Assembly: GCF_000337795.1 (NCBI RefSeq)
Contig: NZ_AOLP01000014.1
Span: 1-64,000, forward strand
Source of the DNA: Haloferax denitrificans ATCC 35960
GTDB taxonomy: Archaea; Halobacteriota; Halobacteria; Halobacteriales; Haloferacaceae
Length of the DNA stretch: 64,000 nt
Direction of reading: 5' to 3'
Each line of letters begins with the position of its first letter. Positions within the stretch are counted from its first letter, which is position 1. Position numbers and translations under genes: made by a program. Positions 7,106 to 15,362 of this stretch are shown in pieces. The notes below the pieces were generated by a model. The model was not told where the DNA came from. It searched no databases and worked only from the letters and a program-made list of their open reading frames with translations.

Positions 7106-8652
7106 ACGCGGCTCACCTCCTCGCTCGTGCGGTCGGAGACGTACTCGCGGCCGTAGCCGGTCCACGCGGCGAACAGGAACACCGCCACGAGGAACCAGCC
7201 GTGGAACACGTACGGGAAGACCGACGCGGGGTTCACGAGCATCTCGGCCGTGAACCACGGCGTCGCCTCGCCGCCGACGAGCCCCTGCATGGCCCCGTAG
7301 CCGGCGAGCAGGCCGCCGCCCCACGGGAAGATGTAGCCGAGCGCCGAGGTGTTGGCGTCGAGGATGTTGGCGCGGCGGTAGCCGTTGATGTTGAAGCGCT
7401 TGCCGAGCGTGGCGATGTAGGGCGCGATGGCGATTTCGGCCGCCGTGTTGATGGTGACTGTCGCGTTGACGAGCGCCGTGCCGACGACCATCGTGGTCTC
7501 CGCGCGGCGGACCGTCGTGGCGACGCGGTCGATGACGAGTTCCTGAATCGCGTCGAAGCCGCCGCCGGCGCGCATGATTTCCGCGCCCGCGACGAGCAAG
7601 AGCGTCAGGACGATAAGCGGGAAGAAGCCGGCCGCGCCGGAGTAGACGCTCCCGCCGACGCCGACCTGTCCCGCGGGGACGGTCTCGACGACGGCCCCGA
7701 GGAGCGGAAGCGCCTCGACCGCCTGCGTGAGACCGTTCTGCGGCGCGCTGAACAGGAGCATGCTCCCGGCCGACACGTCCACGAGGTTCGCCGCGCCGAG
7801 CGCGACGTTGAACGCCGCCGCGAGGAGCAGACCCCACGAGACGGCCTCGATGATGTGCCGGCCGCGGACGGCGAGGACGATGACGAGGGCGATGTCGAGC
7901 AGGTGGACGAGCCCCCACGGCGACACCGACGCCGAGACCTCGCCGGCCACGTCGACGTGCGGCATCCCGCCCCAGACGCCGGGGATACCGAAGCCGGCGA
8001 CGAGATACGCCGCGATTGCGAGCGCCGCCGCGACGACGGCGTACTTCACGCGGGACGCGACGACGCCGCCGATGTCGGCGTCCTGCGTGACCGCGGAGAC
8101 GATGGTGGTGTCGCTGACGGGCGCGAGGTTGTCTCCGAACACCGCGCCGGAGAGAATCGCGCCGAACAGCAACACGGGGTTCGCGCCGAGGAGGAGCCCC
8201 GCCGGGAAGACGAGGCTCGTGAAGGCGATTGCGGTGCCGTACCCGGTACCGATACCGGTCGCCAACAGCGCCGCGAGCAGGAATGTCACCGCCGGGAACA
8301 GCCCCGGCCCGACGTTCAGGACCGTGGCCGCCCAGACGAGGCCGTCGACGAAGCCGCCGACCTGAATCGTCTCGGCGAACATGCCCGCCCAGAGCCACGC
8401 GACGACCGCGGTCGCGGCGACCCGGCGGGTCATGCCGGCGAAGATGACGTCCGCGTAGTCCTTCCAGTCTCCCCGGACGAACAGCAGTCCCACGATGAGT
8501 CCTGTCAGCATCCCCGCGACGAGGCCGGTCGTATCGCCGATACCGAGGATACCGCTCTGGAAAATCGCCCACGCGATGAACAGGGCGATGGGCAAGGCAC
8601 TTACGAGGCGCCCGCCACGGAAACTGAGCTCGATGTCCGGTTCTTCTGGCAT
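7102..8652 (-). CDS. nhaC: NhaC-family Na+/H+ antiporter
   Basis: A 516-residue integral membrane protein with about 12 hydrophobic segments and no signal peptide. It matches the NhaC/arsenite-antiporter superfamily: the segment GAILSGAVFGDNLAPVSDTT (residues about 165-185) is the family signature, carrying the polar and acidic residues expected in the ion path, and a second internal copy lies near ALVNATVTINTAAEIAIAP. It would extrude Na+ or exchange it for H+, or carry an organic acid in NhaC-like paralogues. A divergent promoter region is shared with the M20 amidohydrolase, so co-regulation is possible. Confidence 0.9.
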   Translation of the reverse strand: MPEEPDIELSFRGGRLVSALPIALFIAWAIFQSGILGIGDTTGLVAGMLTGLIVGLLFVRGDWKDYADVIFAGMTRRVAATAVVAWLWAGMFAETIQVGGFVDGLVWAATVLNVGPGLFPAVTFLLAALLATGIGTGYGTAIAFTSLVFPAGLLLGANPVLLFGAILSGAVFGDNLAPVSDTTIVSAVTQDADIGGVVASRVKYAVVAAALAIAAYLVAGFGIPGVWGGMPHVDVAGEVSASVSPWGLVHLLDIALVIVLAVRGRHIIEAVSWGLLLAAAFNVALGAANLVDVSAGSMLLFSAPQNGLTQAVEALPLLGAVVETVPAGQVGVGGSVYSGAAGFFPLIVLTLLLVAGAEIMRAGGGFDAIQELVIDRVATTVRRAETTMVVGTALVNATVTINTAAEIAIAPYIATLGKRFNINGYRRANILDANTSALGYIFPWGGGLLAGYGAMQGLVGGEATPWFTAEMLVNPASVFPYVFHGWFLVAVFLFAAWTGYGREYVSDRTSEEVSRV

Positions 8653-8780
8653 CGTTTGTCAGAGATTGACTGGGGGATATAATAGGCACGAATTTCCTCC
8701 AACTATTTCTTCCAAAGTTGCGTTTCTCGGCCACGACCTGTCGGGAGCGTTTATCATCGCCGGGAAAAAAGAGTCCAGAC

Positions 8781-10064
8781 ATGAGCAACCGAGCGACGAT
8801 GGACGACCTCGTCTCGCTTCGCCGCGACCTGCACCGCCACCCCGAGCCCGCGTGGTGCGAGTTCTACACCACCGCCCGCCTCGTCGACGAGCTGGAGACG
8901 CGCGACCTCGACGCGCTCTACGTCGGCCCCGAGACGCTCGACGCCGACGAGCGCATGGCCGTCCCCGACGACGAAGACCTCGACGCGTGGTTCGAGCGGG
9001 CCCGCGAGGCCGGCGCGCGCGAGGACGTGCTCGACCGTCTCGCCGGCGGCTACACCGGCGCGGTCGCGGTCGTCGAACGCGGCGAGGGCCCGACCGTCGG
9101 CCTCCGCGTCGACATCGACGCGCTCCCCATCCCCGAGTCAGAGGCCGACGACCACCTCCCGGCCGCCGAGGGCTTCCGCTCCGAGAACGAGGGATTCATG
9201 CACGCCTGCGGGCACGACGCCCACGCGACCATCGGGCTCGGCGTCCTCGACGCCGTCATCGACTCCGACTTCGAGGGGACGTTCAAGGTGTTCTTCCAGC
9301 CGAGCGAAGAGCAGGTCGCCGGCGGCAAGGCCGTCGCCGAGGGCGGCCACCTCGACGACGTGGACTACCTGCTCGCGGTCCACGTCGGTCTCGACCACCC
9401 GACCGGCGAGGTCGTCTGCGGCATCGACGGCTTCCTCGCGGTCTCGCACTTCCGCGCCGAGTTCACCGGCGCGCCGGCCCACGCGGGCGCGAAACCCGAG
9501 GAGGGGAAGAACGCGAACCTCGCGGCCGCGACGGCCACCCAGAACCTCTACGGCATCTCCCGACACTCCGACGGGGCGACCCGCGTCAACGTCGGCCTGA
9601 TGGGCGGCGGCACCGCCACGAACATCGTCGCCGAAGAGGCGTTCATCGAAGGCGAGGTGCGCGGCGCGACGACGGAACTCATGGAGTACGTCGAGGGCCG
9701 CGCCCACACTATCATCGAGTCCGCGGCCGCCATGCACGACTGCGAGGTCGAAATCAACGTCGAGGGCAAGGCCCCGAGCGCCCGGAGCGACGACGCGCTC
9801 GCGGCCATCGTCGGCGGCGTGAGCGAGGGCGTCGAGGGCGTCACCTCCATCCTCGACCGCGACGAACTCGGCGGGAGCGAGGACGCGACGTACCTCATGC
9901 AACGCGTGCAGGACCGCGGCGGCCTCGCGGCCTACGTCGGCGTCGGCACGGACCACCCCGGCGGCCACCACACCCGGACGTTCGACGTGGACGAAGAGAC
10001 CATCCGCATCGCGGTCGACGTGCTCGCCGGGAGCGTCGAGCGAATCGCGGCCGAGCGTCCCTGA
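8781..10064 (+). CDS. M20 family amidohydrolase (AbgA/AbgB-like)
   Basis: A 427-residue cytosolic metallo-amidohydrolase. From the ATG at 8781 it begins MSNRATMDDLVSLRRDLHRHPEPAW, the family's N-terminal RxxxHxxPE segment. The metal-binding HACGHDAHATIG motif is near residue 140, the next ligand pair is in FFQPSEEQVAGG near 175, and a dimerisation insert (about 205-320) carries the GAPAHAG segment. The N-terminus (LETRDLDALYVGPETLDA) resembles p-aminobenzoyl-glutamate hydrolases, so an N-acyl amino acid or aminobenzoyl-glutamate-type substrate is plausible. The gene is divergent from nhaC. Confidence 0.87.
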   Translation: MSNRATMDDLVSLRRDLHRHPEPAWCEFYTTARLVDELETRDLDALYVGPETLDADERMAVPDDEDLDAWFERAREAGAREDVLDRLAGGYTGAVAVVERGEGPTVGLRVDIDALPIPESEADDHLPAAEGFRSENEGFMHACGHDAHATIGLGVLDAVIDSDFEGTFKVFFQPSEEQVAGGKAVAEGGHLDDVDYLLAVHVGLDHPTGEVVCGIDGFLAVSHFRAEFTGAPAHAGAKPEEGKNANLAAATATQNLYGISRHSDGATRVNVGLMGGGTATNIVAEEAFIEGEVRGATTELMEYVEGRAHTIIESAAAMHDCEVEINVEGKAPSARSDDALAAIVGGVSEGVEGVTSILDRDELGGSEDATYLMQRVQDRGGLAAYVGVGTDHPGGHHTRTFDVDEETIRIAVDVLAGSVERIAAERP

Positions 10065-10211
10065 GCCGAGCGAAGGCCCCTGAGACGCGCCGAGCGCGTC
10101 GTTCGAGCCACCTCCGACCGCGTTACCGCGACGGAGACGGCACACTGTCGCCCGAATCGCCCCGACGAACCGCCAGCGGTTATTTGTCCCCCCCGTGCAT
10201 AGCCGCCAGCG

Positions 10212-11453
10212 ATGGGGTTCCTCGGCGGTGAATCGACCGAAGACACAGACCTGCGTCCGGGTCTCGCAGTCGTCGGCATCGCCGTCGGCGTCGCGGTCGT
10301 CCAAGTCGCCGTCTTCCCCCACAGCCCCGAGGTTCGCTGGCTCCGGTTCGCCGTGGAGTTGCTTCTGGTTCCGATTCCCCTCGCCGGCGCGTTCGTCGTC
10401 AGCGGCGTCCGCGACGTGCAGGCGGTCTGGCGGCCGCTGTACGCCGGGACCGCGCTGTTCGCCGTCTACGCCGTCACCGACGCGGTCGACGAGCTCGTCA
10501 CCCAGCCCGAGGCGGTCACGCTCGTCTTCGAAGACGGGACGCTCCTCGTCGGCTCGGTCGCGCTCGTGGTCGGCGCAGTCCGGTGGTCGACCCACCGCGA
10601 CGCCCGCGAGACGGACCTGCGCCGCCGCAACGAGCGGCTCGACCAGTTCGCGTCGGTCGTCACCCACGACCTCCGCAACCCGCTGAACGTCGCCCAGATG
10701 CGACTCGAACTCGCCCGCGAGGGCCACGGGACCGACCACCTCTCGACGGTCGCCGAGGCCCACGACCGGATGGAGGCGCTCATTCAGGACGTGCTCCAGC
10801 TCGCCCGCGTCGGCGAGTCGGTCGGCGACGTCGAGCCCGTCAGCCTCGCCACCGTGGCCGCCGACGCGGTGACGAACACCAGCCTCGGGGCGTCGGGACT
10901 CACCGTCGAGGCCGACGCGAGACTGCTCGCCGACCGGGGGCGACTCACCGCCGTCTTCGAGAACCTGTTTCGGAACTCCGTCGAACACGGCTCGACGGGC
11001 CGCCGGGATGCTCCCGGCGATGCTGTGGAACACGGTTCCACGGACCGTCGGGACTCCCCCGACGAGACCGCGGAGCGCGGCGACCGGAGCGACCAGTCGG
11101 CCGTCACCGCCGACACGGGACCGGCGGGCGCGGGCGGCCGCCGTGCGGTGGCCGACGCCGACGGGGGGACGCCGGGCGTCAACGTCCGCGTCGGCCCGCT
11201 CGAAGACGGCTTTTTCGTCGAAGACGACGGCCCCGGCATCCCGCCGGAAGAACAAGACCGAATCTTCGAGTCGGGCTACAGCACCGATACGAAGGGGACC
11301 GGTCTCGGCCTCGCCATCGTCGCCGGCGTCGCCGACGCTCACGGCTGGGAGGTGACGGCGACGACCGGCGAAAACGGTGGCGCGCGGTTCGAGTTCCGAG
11401 GCGTCTCGTTCGCGGCGGAGTCCGAGGTCAGTACTTCGGGTCCGCGCCGGTGA
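10212..11453 (+). CDS. Membrane sensor histidine kinase with a repeat-bearing insertion
   Basis: A 413-residue kinase. The N-terminal 125 residues contain four hydrophobic segments. The H-box VVTHDLRNPLNVAQMRLEL is near residue 150, the N-box ENLFRNSVEHG near 255, the G1 box EDDGPGIPPEEQDRIF near 338 and the G2 box GTGLGLAIVAG near 360. Between N and G1 is a 70-residue low-complexity insert built from repeats of VEHGST plus RRD (see repeat entry). No response regulator is adjacent, as is usual in haloarchaea. It has no PAS domain. The 3' end overlaps the convergent geranylgeranyl reductase gene by 26 bases. Confidence 0.88.
   Translation: MGFLGGESTEDTDLRPGLAVVGIAVGVAVVQVAVFPHSPEVRWLRFAVELLLVPIPLAGAFVVSGVRDVQAVWRPLYAGTALFAVYAVTDAVDELVTQPEAVTLVFEDGTLLVGSVALVVGAVRWSTHRDARETDLRRRNERLDQFASVVTHDLRNPLNVAQMRLELAREGHGTDHLSTVAEAHDRMEALIQDVLQLARVGESVGDVEPVSLATVAADAVTNTSLGASGLTVEADARLLADRGRLTAVFENLFRNSVEHGSTGRRDAPGDAVEHGSTDRRDSPDETAERGDRSDQSAVTADTGPAGAGGRRAVADADGGTPGVNVRVGPLEDGFFVEDDGPGIPPEEQDRIFESGYSTDTKGTGLGLAIVAGVADAHGWEVTATTGENGGARFEFRGVSFAAESEVSTSGPRR
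10978..11058 (+). repeat. Coding repeat inside histidine kinase ATP lid region
   Basis: Two copies of a unit encoding VEHGST-x-RRD-x-P lie about 45 bases apart (near 10,980-11,010 and 11,027-11,055). The first copy includes the end of the N-box; the second looks like a duplication of it. Nucleotide copies differ at several silent positions (TCGAACACGGCTCGACG against TGGAACACGGTTCCACG), so the duplication is not recent. Confidence 0.7.
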
Positions 11454-12843
11454 GTTCGTAGATGTCGTCCATGATGCGGTCCCGCTCGACCTTCCAGCCT
11501 TCGAGGGCGCTCGGCCGACTCGGATAGCGGCCGTAGTGAGCCAGCAGTTCGTCGGCGAGGCGCTTGACTTTGAAGAACTCGTAAATCTGGCTCCAGTGGC
11601 CGTAGCTCGACGCCGCGGTCTGCGCGAGGAGGACCGGGCCGAACGAGGTCGTCCCGGAGTAGAGCGCCTCCGCCAGCTTCTCGCCGGGGATGGAGGCGAT
11701 GAGGCCCATCAGGTCGTCCACGTCGACGGCGGTCGAGAGGATGTTGTACACGTCGAGGCTGGCGTAGCGGCCGCCGAAGTGGTCCATGACGCGCTGGTTG
11801 TAGCGCCACAGCGTCTCCTCGCTCACGTCGCCGGCTTCGAGCGCGATTGCGGCCTGCTCGCCGGCGTACTTCCCGGCGTAGGCCGCGCCGGCGATGCCGC
11901 CGCCGGTCGTCGGGTTGACGTGGGCCGCGGCGTCGCCGACGGCCATGTAGCCCGGCGCGGTCGCCGAGTCGTAGGGCCGACGGGTCGGGAGCGCGGCACC
12001 GAGCTTGTCGATGACCTCCGCGCCCTCGAACTCGGGACGCTCCCGGAGGTCTTTCTTCAGGTCGTCGACGAGCTTCATCGGCTCTTCTGTCATCTGGAAG
12101 CCGAGACCGGCGTTGATGGTCGTCTCCGTCCGCGGGAAGTACCAGACGTAGCCCGCGGCGACCTCGGCGGGCTTGAACACGAGCGCGTCCGACCACTCGA
12201 CGGGCTCGGGGACCTCGACGACCTCGCGGTACGCCGACGAGAAGTGCTGGTAGGAGACGTTCGTGTCGAAGGTGGTCCCGGCGAAGTCAACCTTGTCTTG
12301 GAGGAGCGACAGCGAGCCCGCGCCGTCGATGACGATGTCGGCGTCGTACTCGACGACCTCGCCGTCGTGTTTGCCGACGATGCCGGTGACGGTGCCGTCG
12401 TCGTCCTGTGTCACGTCTTGGACGACCGTGTCGTAGTGGAGTTCCGCGCCGGCTTCCTCCGCGCCCTCGATGATGAGCCGACCGTACTCCCAGCGGTCGA
12501 TGACGGCGAGTTCGCCGGGGACCGGGATGTCGAGGACGGTGTCCTCCTGCGGAATCTCGAAGCGGCCGTGGTCCACCTCGGTGTTGGTGAACGCGGGCTC
12601 GATTTTCGACTTCGGAATCGCCTCGGGGAAGGCGTCAGCGCCCTTCAGGGCGTCGCCGCAGGCGATGTGGCCCGCTTCCTCCGCGGGCTTTCGCTCGACG
12701 ATGGTCACGTCGTAGCCCGCGTTCGCGATGGTGGCGGCGGCGTAACAGCCGGAGGTTCCCGCGCCGACGACCACCACGTCCACGGACTGGGTCCGTGGGC
12801 TCGCCGAGGAGTCCCCGGCGGTGTCGTTCTCGTCTGTGGACAT
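11428..12843 (-). CDS. Geranylgeranyl reductase family flavoprotein
   Basis: A 471-residue FAD-dependent reductase, expected to saturate isoprenoid chains of archaeal lipids (or of menaquinone or similar prenyl groups) at the membrane. After an acidic 20-residue leader, the Rossmann motif VDVVVVGAGTSGCYAAATIA appears (about 23-42), then the ERKP at the end of beta-2. The second FAD motif is GYMAVGDAAAHVNPTTGGGI near residue 300, and the family YxWxFP pattern is present as YVWYFPRTE near 235. A strong Shine-Dalgarno GGAGGTGAT lies just before the ATG, on the minus strand at about 12,846-12,856. Substrate is inferred. Confidence 0.88.
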   Translation of the reverse strand: MSTDENDTAGDSSASPRTQSVDVVVVGAGTSGCYAAATIANAGYDVTIVERKPAEEAGHIACGDALKGADAFPEAIPKSKIEPAFTNTEVDHGRFEIPQEDTVLDIPVPGELAVIDRWEYGRLIIEGAEEAGAELHYDTVVQDVTQDDDGTVTGIVGKHDGEVVEYDADIVIDGAGSLSLLQDKVDFAGTTFDTNVSYQHFSSAYREVVEVPEPVEWSDALVFKPAEVAAGYVWYFPRTETTINAGLGFQMTEEPMKLVDDLKKDLRERPEFEGAEVIDKLGAALPTRRPYDSATAPGYMAVGDAAAHVNPTTGGGIAGAAYAGKYAGEQAAIALEAGDVSEETLWRYNQRVMDHFGGRYASLDVYNILSTAVDVDDLMGLIASIPGEKLAEALYSGTTSFGPVLLAQTAASSYGHWSQIYEFFKVKRLADELLAHYGRYPSRPSALEGWKVERDRIMDDIYELTGADPKY

Positions 12844-13002
12844 GGTATCACCTCCATATCGCGGGCTGAAAACTCTTTACTCCCGCACCGACCGCGCGGG
12901 GCGACTCCGGCGGAGAACCGGCCCAGCCGGGATGCGACGCTCGACGGGGAGAAACCGGGGAAGAGAGGCAAGAGAAAACGGAAACCCGAGGTTCCGAGTC
13001 GC

Positions 13003-14106
13003 TCAGCGGTTGTCGTCGCCGGTGTCGTAGTGCTCGCCCGAGGCGGCCGGGATGCGGGTGCGGCCGACGAGCGCGAGGACGACGAGGACCGTCACGTACG
13101 GAATCGTCTGGATGAGCGAGTCGGGAACGCCGTAGCCGGGGACCTGCTGGAGGCGAATCTGGGCGGCCTCCAGCCCCGCGAAGAGGAACGACGCGCCGAA
13201 CGCGCCGACGGGGTTGTAGTTCCCGAAGAGGAACGCCACGATGGCGATAAAGCCCTTCCCGTTGACCATCGTCTGGTTGTTCCCGACGAACTGGCCGAGA
13301 CCGAGCGACAGCGCGGAGCCGCCGATGCCGGCGAGGAAGCCCGAGAGGAGCACGCCCGCGTAGCGGACGCGGCTCACGTCGACGCCGACGGTGTCGAGCG
13401 CCTTGGGGTTCTCGCCGGACGCGCGGACGTGGCGGCCGAACGCCGTGCGGTTCAGGACGTACCACGACGCCGGGACCGCGACGAGCATCATGTACACCGC
13501 GGGGTCGGCGTCGAACAGCGCGCCGAAAAACGGGATGTCCGAGAGGACGGGAACCGTCCACGTCCCGAGGGTCGTCCCGAGGTTGTCGGTGTTGACGCCG
13601 CCGTAGTAGACGGTCGCCGCGAACGGCGCGAGGCCGAGCGCGATGAGCCAGACGGCGAGGCCGGCGATAATCTGGTCGGCCTTGAACCGGATGCAGACCA
13701 CGGCGAACAGCGCCGAGAACAGCACCGACGAGAGGACGCCGGCGAAGAAGCCGATCCAGATGGCCGGCAGGCCGACGACGGTCATCTCCGGGCCGACGAC
13801 GGCCGTCGTGATGACCGCGGTGAACGCCGAGATGATGAGCAGTCCCTCCAGCCCGATGTTCACCACGCCGGCCTTCTCGGAGAAGATACCGCCGAGCGCG
13901 GCGAAGGTGATGGGAACCGAGAGCCGGAGCGCCGACGAGAGCGTGCTCCGACTGGTGAGGATGGCGAGGAGGTTGCCCCAGATACTGCTCGGGAAGGCGA
14001 GGCCGAGCAGTGCGATGAGCAGAAAGACGCTCAGCGCCCCGCCGGCGAGCGTCGCTCTGTAAGACAGTTCGGTGTCGCGGAGTCGGTCGATGGTGGTCGT
14101 ACTCAT
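13003..14106 (-). CDS. BMP-type ABC transporter permease 2
   Basis: A 367-residue integral membrane protein with about nine hydrophobic segments, of the RbsC/BPD_transp_2 class used by nucleoside and sugar importers. The conserved EAA-like loop includes KAGVVNIGLEGLLIISAF near residues 85-102, and the second is GFLAGIGGSALSLGLGQFVGNNQT near 240. Its ATG overlaps the stop of the upstream permease gene (ATGA), so the pair is translationally coupled. It would form the membrane channel with the 419-residue permease. It is the last gene of the importer operon. Confidence 0.92.
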   Translation of the reverse strand: MSTTTIDRLRDTELSYRATLAGGALSVFLLIALLGLAFPSSIWGNLLAILTSRSTLSSALRLSVPITFAALGGIFSEKAGVVNIGLEGLLIISAFTAVITTAVVGPEMTVVGLPAIWIGFFAGVLSSVLFSALFAVVCIRFKADQIIAGLAVWLIALGLAPFAATVYYGGVNTDNLGTTLGTWTVPVLSDIPFFGALFDADPAVYMMLVAVPASWYVLNRTAFGRHVRASGENPKALDTVGVDVSRVRYAGVLLSGFLAGIGGSALSLGLGQFVGNNQTMVNGKGFIAIVAFLFGNYNPVGAFGASFLFAGLEAAQIRLQQVPGYGVPDSLIQTIPYVTVLVVLALVGRTRIPAASGEHYDTGDDNR

Positions 14107-15362
14107 TCGTCGTCACCTCCGAGAGCGCCGCCGTCCGTGGCCACGGTCTCGCGGTCCGGTTCGAGGTCGATGGCGGAGCCGAGCATGCGGAAGAACTCGG
14201 GCATCGCGACGAACAGGATGATGAGACCGCGGAGGACGCCGACGAGCTGTTTCGGGACGCCGGTCCCGAACTGGACCGCGAGGGAGCCCGATTTGAGCGT
14301 CCCGAACAGGAGCGCCGCCGGGACGACGCCGAACGGGTTGTTCCCCGCGAGGATGGAGACGGTGATGCCGTCGAACCCGAGCGCGGGGACGCCGGCCTGC
14401 CACTTGCCCATGACCATGAGCACCCAGATGGCACCGCCCATGCCGCCGAGCGCGCCGGAGAGGAACATGCTCGTGACGGTCGTTCGCTTGGCGTCGACGC
14501 CGCCGTACTCGGCGGCTTCGGGCTGTTCGCCGCTCGTCCGGAGGTCGTACCCGAAGGAGGTCTGTTCGAGCAGGAACCAGACGCCGACGACGAGCGCGAG
14601 GCCGAACGCGAGCGCGAGAATCGAGAAGTCGCCCCCCTGCGGGAACGCCACCGGGAGGAGCGTCGCCCAACCGGGAAGCGGCGTCGTCTCGACGACCTGC
14701 GAGTCGGGGTTCGAGAAGAACTCGCTGACGAGGACGAACGCGATCTGCGCGGCGATGAAGTTCAGCATGATGGTCGTGATGACCTCGTTGGCGTCGGCGT
14801 ACGCCTTGAGCGCGCCCGGAATCGCGCCGTAGAGGCCGCCGACGAGCGCGCCGACGATGACGGCGAGCGGAATCAGGACGAGGCCGCCGACGAGGCCGGA
14901 CGGGAGCGCCGGCGCGACGAAGAAGGAAAACAGCGCCGTGGCGAGGCCGCCGAGGACGAGCTGTCCCTGCGTCCCGATGTTGAACAGGCCCGCGCGGAAG
15001 GAGACGGCGACCGAGAGGCCGGTGAAGATGAGGAGCGTCGTCTCCTTGAGCGTGAGCGCGAGCCCGAAGTTCAGCGGGTTCCAGCCGGGGTTGAACAGCG
15101 CGGGGTCGTTCAGGAGGAACGGCTCGCCGAGCGCCCCGTTGAACAGCACGAGGTACACCTCGACGGGGTCGTAACAGAAGCCGGTGCCGAACAGCGTCGT
15201 CGCCGCGGTCTGACACGTCGTGATGCGGCCGGAGACGAGGATGATGACCGCGCCGACGAGCACGGCCAAAACGAGCGCGGCGAAGCTGATGAGGATGCGC
15301 TCGGTCGCGGAGGCGGCCGTCAGCCGCCGGAGGACGGCCTTCGCGTTCTCGGTCGCGCTCAT
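14103..15362 (-). CDS. BMP-type ABC transporter permease 1
   Basis: A 419-residue membrane protein with about ten hydrophobic segments. An extracellular loop after the first helix holds two cysteines (TTCQT and FCYDP, residues about 49 and 63), possibly a disulfide. The family segment FRAGLFNIGTQGQLVLGGLA near residues 122-141 is equivalent to the KAG-NIG-EG loop of the partner permease. The start overlaps the stop of the ATPase gene (ATGA), and its own stop overlaps the next start, showing a tightly coupled operon. It forms a heterodimeric channel with the downstream permease. Confidence 0.92.
   Translation of the reverse strand: MSATENAKAVLRRLTAASATERILISFAALVLAVLVGAVIILVSGRITTCQTAATTLFGTGFCYDPVEVYLVLFNGALGEPFLLNDPALFNPGWNPLNFGLALTLKETTLLIFTGLSVAVSFRAGLFNIGTQGQLVLGGLATALFSFFVAPALPSGLVGGLVLIPLAVIVGALVGGLYGAIPGALKAYADANEVITTIMLNFIAAQIAFVLVSEFFSNPDSQVVETTPLPGWATLLPVAFPQGGDFSILALAFGLALVVGVWFLLEQTSFGYDLRTSGEQPEAAEYGGVDAKRTTVTSMFLSGALGGMGGAIWVLMVMGKWQAGVPALGFDGITVSILAGNNPFGVVPAALLFGTLKSGSLAVQFGTGVPKQLVGVLRGLIILFVAMPEFFRMLGSAIDLEPDRETVATDGGALGGDDE

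Noticed and set aside
11377-14832. A 1151-codon open frame on the plus strand
   Set aside because: It is antisense to the reductase and two permease genes; its Arg/Val/Asp-rich, repetitive product is the usual GC-rich shadow of real haloarchaeal genes.
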